Made by a program: the position numbers and the translations under genes. The notes beneath the pieces were generated by a model, which was not told the origin of the DNA, searched no databases, and was given only the letters and a program-made list of their open reading frames with translations. A DNA stretch of 64,000 bases from a bacterium (lineage in GTDB: Bacteria > Sysuimicrobiota > Sysuimicrobiia > Sysuimicrobiales > Segetimicrobiaceae): contig DATGFS010000050.1 in assembly GCA_035308905.1 (NCBI GenBank), positions 54,492-118,491 on the forward strand. The letters are read 5' to 3'. Positions 60,207-64,000 of the stretch are shown piece by piece. The stretch's first letter is position 1; every line of letters starts with the position of its first letter.

Positions 60207-61376
60207 TCAGATCCGGACCATCACTTTGCCGTCTTGACGTTTGCTCGCGCGCAGCACGGCGTCCCGCGCCTCGGCGAGCGGGAACCGGCTCGTGATGATC
60301 GGCCGGAGGTCGATCCGCCCCGACGCCATGAGCCGGATCACGTTCTGGAAGGTCCCGTACCCGGAGTGGCCCTGCGCCCCGAAGACCTGCGCGGCGTGCG
60401 TCTGCAGATGCTCGAGGTACATCGGCGCGCGCTCGGCCGCCCGGCCGATGATGATGATCCGGCCGCCGATCGCGAGCGCCGCCTCCATCTCCGGAACGGT
60501 CCGCGTCGGCGCGCCCGCGGCTTCTACCATCATATCCGCCCCGCGGCCCTTGCTCGCCTCGAGGATCACCGCGTGCGGGCTCGAGCCGGCCTTCTCCAGA
60601 TCCACCGGGCTGTGCACCTCGTCCGCGCCGACCTTCCGCGCAAGCGCCTGGCGCATCGCGCTGACCTCGAAGGCGATCACGCGGCTCGCCCCCGCGGCGC
60701 GCGCCAGCGCGATCGCGGCGAAGCCGATCGGGCCGGTCCCAAACACCGCGACGATGCCGCCGGGCTTGAACCCCTCGCCGCGCACGAACATGCCGTTGTA
60801 GGCCACGCTGGTCGGCTCGCACAACGCGCCGGCCTCGGAAGCGGCCTCCTCGCCGCCGTACGCCTCCGCGAGCGCGGTGAGCGGCCAGCAGTACTTGGCG
60901 CCGACGACGAGCTGATCCGCCATCGCGCCGTTGATCGTGAAGCCGATCTCCTCGAGGTTCTCGCACTGGTTCGGCCAGCCGTTGCGGCACGGGATGCAGT
61001 GGCCGCACCAGATCATTTCCTCGACCGTCACGAGGTCGCCCACGCGGAGATCCTTGACCTCGGCGCCGGCCTCGACGACCTGGCCGCTGAACTCGTGGCC
61101 GATGACGACGGGGAATTTCGTCAGGCCGGGATACAGAATGTAGCCGTCCTTGTCGGTTTCCAGGAAGTGCACGTCGGATCCGCAGACGCCGCACGCGCGG
61201 GGACGAAGGCGCACGTCCTGCGGCCCGAGCTTCGGTTCGACGACGTCCACCAATCCCAACTTGGGATGCCGCCATATGCTCGACCCGGTCACGGCCTTGC
61301 GCGTCCGTTCCTCGAAGTCCGAAACCCGATAGTCGGGCTTGGGCGCCCACTCGGCGGCAAATTGAAGTCCCTTCAC
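60207..61376 (-). CDS. iolM: IolM-like scyllo-inosose 3-dehydrogenase (zinc MDR family)
   Basis: A 389-residue zinc alcohol dehydrogenase. Seen: ACGVCGSDVHFLETDKDGYILYPGLT, GHEFSGQVVEAG, the structural zinc block WCGHCIPCRNGWPNQCENL, Rossmann VAVFGTGPIGFAAIAL and AQGHSGYGTFQNVIRLMASG. The length, the 35-residue N-terminal extension (WHPKLG-like SSIWRHPKLGLVDVVEP) and these blocks match what I recall of Thermotoga IolM rather than threonine or sorbitol dehydrogenase. It would oxidise scyllo-inosose to the diketo sugar that IolN opens. The start is a GTG at 61376. Confidence 0.8.
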   Translation of the reverse strand: MKGLQFAAEWAPKPDYRVSDFEERTRKAVTGSSIWRHPKLGLVDVVEPKLGPQDVRLRPRACGVCGSDVHFLETDKDGYILYPGLTKFPVVIGHEFSGQVVEAGAEVKDLRVGDLVTVEEMIWCGHCIPCRNGWPNQCENLEEIGFTINGAMADQLVVGAKYCWPLTALAEAYGGEEAASEAGALCEPTSVAYNGMFVRGEGFKPGGIVAVFGTGPIGFAAIALARAAGASRVIAFEVSAMRQALARKVGADEVHSPVDLEKAGSSPHAVILEASKGRGADMMVEAAGAPTRTVPEMEAALAIGGRIIIIGRAAERAPMYLEHLQTHAAQVFGAQGHSGYGTFQNVIRLMASGRIDLRPIITSRFPLAEARDAVLRASKRQDGKVMVRI

Positions 61377-61440
61377 CGGACACCGATCCTCTCTGCGGTC
61401 AGCGCGTTTTGAGCAGTTCGTCGTCGGAACGGAGCTTCAA

Positions 61441-61797
61441 GAAGCGGGAGCAGGCCTATAAGCCGGGTTCTGTCGAGGGCGGCCATCTCTCTAGGACGCC
61501 GGTTACCCGGCACCTCCAGCAGTCTACCCGGGGATCGGCGGGCCGCCTCATTTCCCCCTACGTGACCTTGCTCCGGGTGGGGTTTGCCGAGCCGGCCGGT
61601 CGCCCGGCCGCTGGTGCGCTCTTACCGCACCCTTGCACCCTTACCGCCGTGCGAATCACTTCGCGCGGCGGCGGTATGTTTCTGTGGCACTATCCTCGGG
61701 GTCGCCCCCACTGGGCGTTACCCAGCACCCTGCCCTATGGAGCCCGGACTTTCCTCGAGCGGTTGTCTGCTCGCGGCCACCTGGCCTGCTCCCGCTC
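61441..61797 (-). ncRNA. rnpB: RNase P RNA, bacterial class A
   Basis: The minus strand shows the RNase P RNA core: the 5' P1 strand GAGCGGGAGCAGGCC pairs with the 3' strand GGCCTGCTCCCGC, CGAGGAAAGTCCGGGCTCCA is CR-I, and the 3' end has ACAGAACCCGGCTTATAGGCC. GAGGAUAGUGCCACAGAAA in the centre is the CR-II/III block. Total ~357 nt. It processes tRNA 5' ends. A promoter lies immediately upstream. Confidence 0.95.
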
Positions 61798-61798
61798 A

Positions 61799-61827
61799 AT
61801 GGTATCACGCTGTGATTAAGCGTTCAA
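61799..61827 (-). promoter_or_regulatory. Promoter of rnpB
   Basis: On the minus strand TTGAAC (61827-61822) and TACCAT (61804-61799) are separated by exactly 17 bp. The RNA would start 5-8 nt downstream, at the P1 stem. Both hexamers match four of six consensus bases. Confidence 0.7.
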
Positions 61828-61850
61828 CGGGCCGGTCTTGATCAACCAGG

Positions 61851-62288
61851 CTAGTTCTTCGCGTCGAGCGCGCGGTTGGCGAGGCCGTCGGCGCCGGAGT
61901 TGCGCGTACGCGGCACGTGGAAGATGTGGACGTGGTCGAAGCGCCTGAGGCGCGCCAGCGCCTCGCGGTAGAGCGGGATCAGTGTCTCGTTGCGGACCTT
62001 GTATTTCCCCTGGATCTGCCGCACGAGCAGCTCGCTGTCGCTCTGGATGTGCACGGTGGCGGCGCCGAGGGAGGCGGCTTCCTCGAGCCCGCGGAGCAGC
62101 GCCTTGTACTCGGCGACGTTATTGGTGGCGACCCCGATCCGCTCGGCGATTTCACGGACGATCGAATGGTCGGCCCGCACCAAGACCCCGATCGCCGCGT
62201 CGCCCGGATTGCCGCGCGATGCGCCGTCGATGCAGAGGGTGACCGTGGAGAGCCGGCCCTGTCCGTCGCCGTGCGGCGCCGCCTTCAC
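61851..62288 (-). CDS. RNase HI family protein
   Basis: A 145-residue RNase H fold. The four acidic positions are seen in VTLCIDGASRGNPG, TNNVAEYKALLRGLE, IQSDSELLVRQIQGKYK and HVPRTRNSGADGLANRAL. These fit the RnhC/RNase HI-like group that removes RNA from RNA-DNA hybrids. The GTG at 62288 is the nearest usable start. A frame from 62444 is also open, but it would translate repeat copies 4 and 5 as an Arg/Pro/Ser tail, so I do not use it. Confidence 0.88.
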   Translation of the reverse strand: MKAAPHGDGQGRLSTVTLCIDGASRGNPGDAAIGVLVRADHSIVREIAERIGVATNNVAEYKALLRGLEEAASLGAATVHIQSDSELLVRQIQGKYKVRNETLIPLYREALARLRRFDHVHIFHVPRTRNSGADGLANRALDAKN

Positions 62289-62317
62289 CGCGCGCGACGG
62301 CGCGGCGGCCGCCCCTT

Positions 62318-62359
62318 CCGGCTTCAATTTCCTCGTGGCCCGCCGTGGAGTCGGCCGGC
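62318..62359 (-). repeat. Palindromic intergenic repeat, copy 5 (degenerate stem)
   Basis: On the minus strand it reads GCCGGCCGACTCCACGGCGG, then GCCACGAGGAAATTGAAGCC and GG. The stem is imperfect, but the tail AAATTGAAGCCGG is the best match to the family. It is head to tail with copy 4, sharing 5 bp. Confidence 0.75.
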
Positions 62360-62395
62360 TTGAATTACGTGGTTGCCGGCTGCTGGTCGGCCGGC
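62355..62395 (-). repeat. Palindromic intergenic repeat, copy 4
   Basis: On the minus strand it reads GCCGGCCGACCAGCAGCCGG, then CAACCACGTAATTCAAGCCG and G. The period to copy 5 is about 37 bp. It starts 13 bp past the stop codon of the coiled-coil zinc-ribbon gene. Confidence 0.75.
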
Positions 62396-62407
62396 GTGGG
62401 CGGGCCG

Positions 62408-63169
62408 TCAACGCGGACCGTCGAGGTAGAGAATCCGGTGGCACCGTTCGCAGGTGACGACGTCACCGCCTCGGACGCGTGAGACGAACCGCGCCGGCAC
62501 GTCGTTGCGACAGCCGCCGCAGAATCCGCCCACGATCGCCACCATCCCGACGCCGCCCTCCTGGGCCGCGATGCCCTCGTACTTCTTGAGCAGCCGCGGC
62601 TCGACCGCCGCCGCCAGCCCGGCGCGCTCGGCCTCCCGAGCGGCGATCTCCGCGTCGATCCGGCCACGCTCGCGTTCGTAGGCCGCGAGGTGCGCCGCCA
62701 GACGCTCCTCGAGCGCGCGCCCCGCGGCCTGCCGTTCCGCCGCCTCGCGCTTGAGGGCCTCGACCTCGTCGAACAGTCCGAGGATGCGGTCTTCGAGATG
62801 GTCGCGGGTCCGGGCGAGCCCGGCGAGCTCCTCCTCGAGGCCGGCAAGCTCTTTCGGATTCGAGACGCGGCCGCCGTACAGGTCGCCCTCGGCCTTCTTT
62901 TTTTTGATGTCCGCGGTCGCCAGCTGCAGCTCCTGGTCGCGGAGCGTCGCCTGCGCCGCGTGCAGCCGTGCCGCGGCGTCCTCGGCCGCGTGCCGCGCCA
63001 CCTCGGTCTCCTCGCGCAGCGCCGTGCCGTCGTCGAGCGCGGTCCGCTCGGTCCGCAGCCCGGCCAGCTGCAGATCGATCTGCTGCACCGCCCAGAGCGC
63101 GGCCAGGGCCGCGAGTCCGTCTGCGGCCTCGACGGGGTTCACGCCGGGGGTGGACTCCGCGGCGGTCAT
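62408..63169 (-). CDS. Coiled-coil C4 zinc-ribbon protein (DUF164/CT398 type)
   Basis: A 253-residue protein: a long coiled-coil hairpin (residues ~25-190, rich in Ala, Glu, Arg) with the family tip KKKAEGDLYGGRVSNPKELAGLEEEL, then a C4 zinc ribbon GGFCGGCRNDVP...VVTCERCHRILYLD. Family members are nucleic-acid-associated or secretion-associated proteins of unclear role, often next to an RNase H gene, as here. The ATG at 63169 overlaps the upstream repeat-protein stop (ATGA). Confidence 0.9.
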   Translation of the reverse strand: MTAAESTPGVNPVEAADGLAALAALWAVQQIDLQLAGLRTERTALDDGTALREETEVARHAAEDAAARLHAAQATLRDQELQLATADIKKKKAEGDLYGGRVSNPKELAGLEEELAGLARTRDHLEDRILGLFDEVEALKREAAERQAAGRALEERLAAHLAAYERERGRIDAEIAAREAERAGLAAAVEPRLLKKYEGIAAQEGGVGMVAIVGGFCGGCRNDVPARFVSRVRGGDVVTCERCHRILYLDGPR

Positions 63170-64000
63170 CGCAGCGTCACAAGGTAGATGCCGTGGCGGC
63201 CGTCGTCCGTCTCGGCGACGAAGGCGACGCCGCGGCGGCCGTTGATGACGGGCTGGCTGAACGCGGTGAACCGGCCGCCGCCCGGGGCGGCCTCACCCTC
63301 TCGAGCGATTACCGCCACGCCCGACCGCCGGGCGAGGTAGATCGTGTGCGGGTACACGTCGGGGAACCGCACGATGCCCGGCTCGAAGACGACATCCTCC
63401 GAATTGTTCATCAGGGCGTTCGTAAAGGTGGGGAACGGCACGCCGTCCTCCGCGGTCTCCCCCACGCGCGCGAGGGTCACGAGCGCGGCGCGGCCGGTCG
63501 TGTACAGCGCCTCGCGGACGGCGCTGCGCGCGGTCCGTCCCACGAAGCCGACCGTCCCGGCGTCGGTCAGGCTCACGAACCCGAACTCGGTGAACGGCCC
63601 GCCGACCGGCGCGGTATCGTCGGTCGTCACCACGGGCGCGATGCGGCCCTCGCTCAACACGTAGACCCCCTGGGTCGAATGTTCGGTCGTCGCAGCCACG
63701 AACGCGATCTGGCCGCGGTTGTTCAGCGCCGGACTGCCGTCGAGGAAAAACTCGAACAGGCCGCCGGTGGGCGCGGGCCATCCGCCCATCACCGCCGTCG
63801 TCATGATGCCTTCGCTGCTCGTGAAGATCCCTTCCTGCCCGGTGCCGTTCGTGCGTCCGACGAACGCGATCGTCTCGCGGTCGTTGATCGTCGGGTTGGC
63901 GAAGTCGGTGAACACGCCGCCCGCCGGCGCGGACTGGCCCGTGACCGCAATCGGCACGGCCTCCCCGTTTCGCGCCGCGTAGATCCCGAGGCGCGCCGCC
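63166..64000 (-). CDS. Beta-repeat protein of unknown function, N-terminus beyond the window
   Basis: The frame is open to the right edge, giving 277 residues of a longer protein. It is built of five to six ~50-residue units with the pattern APxGGxFxxF...P.IN.R..IAFVG...G..GIY...G: units begin near SAPAGGVFTDF, PAPTGGLFEFF, TAPVGGPFTEF, ETAEDGVPFPTF and EAAPGGGRFTAF. The pattern suggests a beta-propeller or similar repeat fold. I do not recognise a named function. It ends TLR followed by TGA overlapping the next gene's ATG. A signal peptide, if any, is outside the window. Confidence 0.75.
   Translation of the reverse strand, partial: AARLGIYAARNGEAVPIAVTGQSAPAGGVFTDFANPTINDRETIAFVGRTNGTGQEGIFTSSEGIMTTAVMGGWPAPTGGLFEFFLDGSPALNNRGQIAFVAATTEHSTQGVYVLSEGRIAPVVTTDDTAPVGGPFTEFGFVSLTDAGTVGFVGRTARSAVREALYTTGRAALVTLARVGETAEDGVPFPTFTNALMNNSEDVVFEPGIVRFPDVYPHTIYLARRSGVAVIAREGEAAPGGGRFTAFSQPVINGRRGVAFVAETDDGRHGIYLVTLR

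Noticed and set aside
61399..61440. 13-codon TTG mini-frame between rnpB and the IolM-like gene
   Set aside because: Looks like a possible leader peptide or gene remnant, but there is no ribosome site, regulatory hairpin or homology to support it.
61441..61797. Small plus-strand open frames over the rnpB region
   Set aside because: They overlap a clear RNase P RNA on the other strand, and such frames are a well-known mis-annotation over rnpB.

Overview
The window is a gene-dense, high-GC stretch of a bacterial chromosome, with almost no intergenic space, mostly minus-strand genes and many 1-10 bp gene overlaps. Gene order is Gram-positive-like. rqcH stands divergent to yicC-remA-(kinase)-coaC-(priA); there is a pgeF-yggS-sepF block, an lspA-rluD-pyrR block, a T-box leader in front of ileS, and a complete mraZ-to-ftsZ division and cell-wall cluster. 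MurE carries the DNPR motif of meso-diaminopimelate ligases. No outer-membrane gene is visible. This fits a monoderm-type member of the Terrabacteria, perhaps near Chloroflexota or uncultured sister phyla such as CSP1-3/Sysuimicrobiota, but no taxonomic marker in the window settles the name.

Layout. 1-2.5 kb (minus): start of a probable priA, a CoaC-like flavoprotein, a CMP-kinase-like enzyme, remA, yicC. 2.6-4.3 kb (plus): rqcH. 4.3-18.8 kb (minus): pyrR, rluD-type synthase, lgt, lspA, a DksA/TraR protein, an amino-acid racemase, ileS with promoter, T-box and terminator, a GT2 glycosyltransferase, mtnA, sepF, yggS, pgeF, and the phosphonate-type transporter phnE-phnC. phnD follows to 19.7 kb. 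19.8-22.7 kb (plus): DUF1275 membrane protein, fumC, nitroreductase. 22.8-27.4 kb (minus): an nrdR-nrdJ operon behind a promoter with tandem NrdR boxes; nrdJ is split by a homing-endonuclease intein placed right after the predicted catalytic cysteine. 27.5-30.6 kb: natB, natA and a site-2 protease. 30.8-48.5 kb: the dcw cluster (ftsZ, ftsA, ftsQ, murB, murC, murG, ftsW, murD, mraY, murF, murE, ftsI, ftsL, rsmH, mraZ), controlled from a five-box MraZ operator. 48.6-61.4 kb: small membrane and zinc-ribbon genes, then a sugar-acid/inositol catabolic set (a frameshifted HpcH/HpaI aldolase, D-2-hydroxyacid dehydrogenase, TIM-barrel isomerase, IolO-, IolN- and, further on, IolM-like enzymes), mixed with an alpha/beta hydrolase, a ferritin-like/VIT1 iron protein, a flavoprotein reductase, an Fpg/Nei-like protein, an LLM oxidoreductase and a HAD phosphatase. 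61.4-64 kb: RNase P RNA with its promoter, an RNase HI, a coiled-coil zinc-ribbon protein and a repeat protein cut by the right edge.

The least expected signals are: a family of five ~41-bp palindromic intergenic repeats with an AT-rich tail; a CoaC homologue that has lost its key catalytic residues; a MurD with a broken Walker-A Thr and a missing DSKATN lysine; two genes that appear to start at CTG inside a CTGA overlap; a near-identical 23-bp element in front of both sepF and ftsZ; and Thermotoga-like inositol catabolism genes. Apart from the ileS leader (about 370 bp) no gap exceeds 300 bp. No tRNA, rRNA, CRISPR array, transposase or prophage gene was seen.
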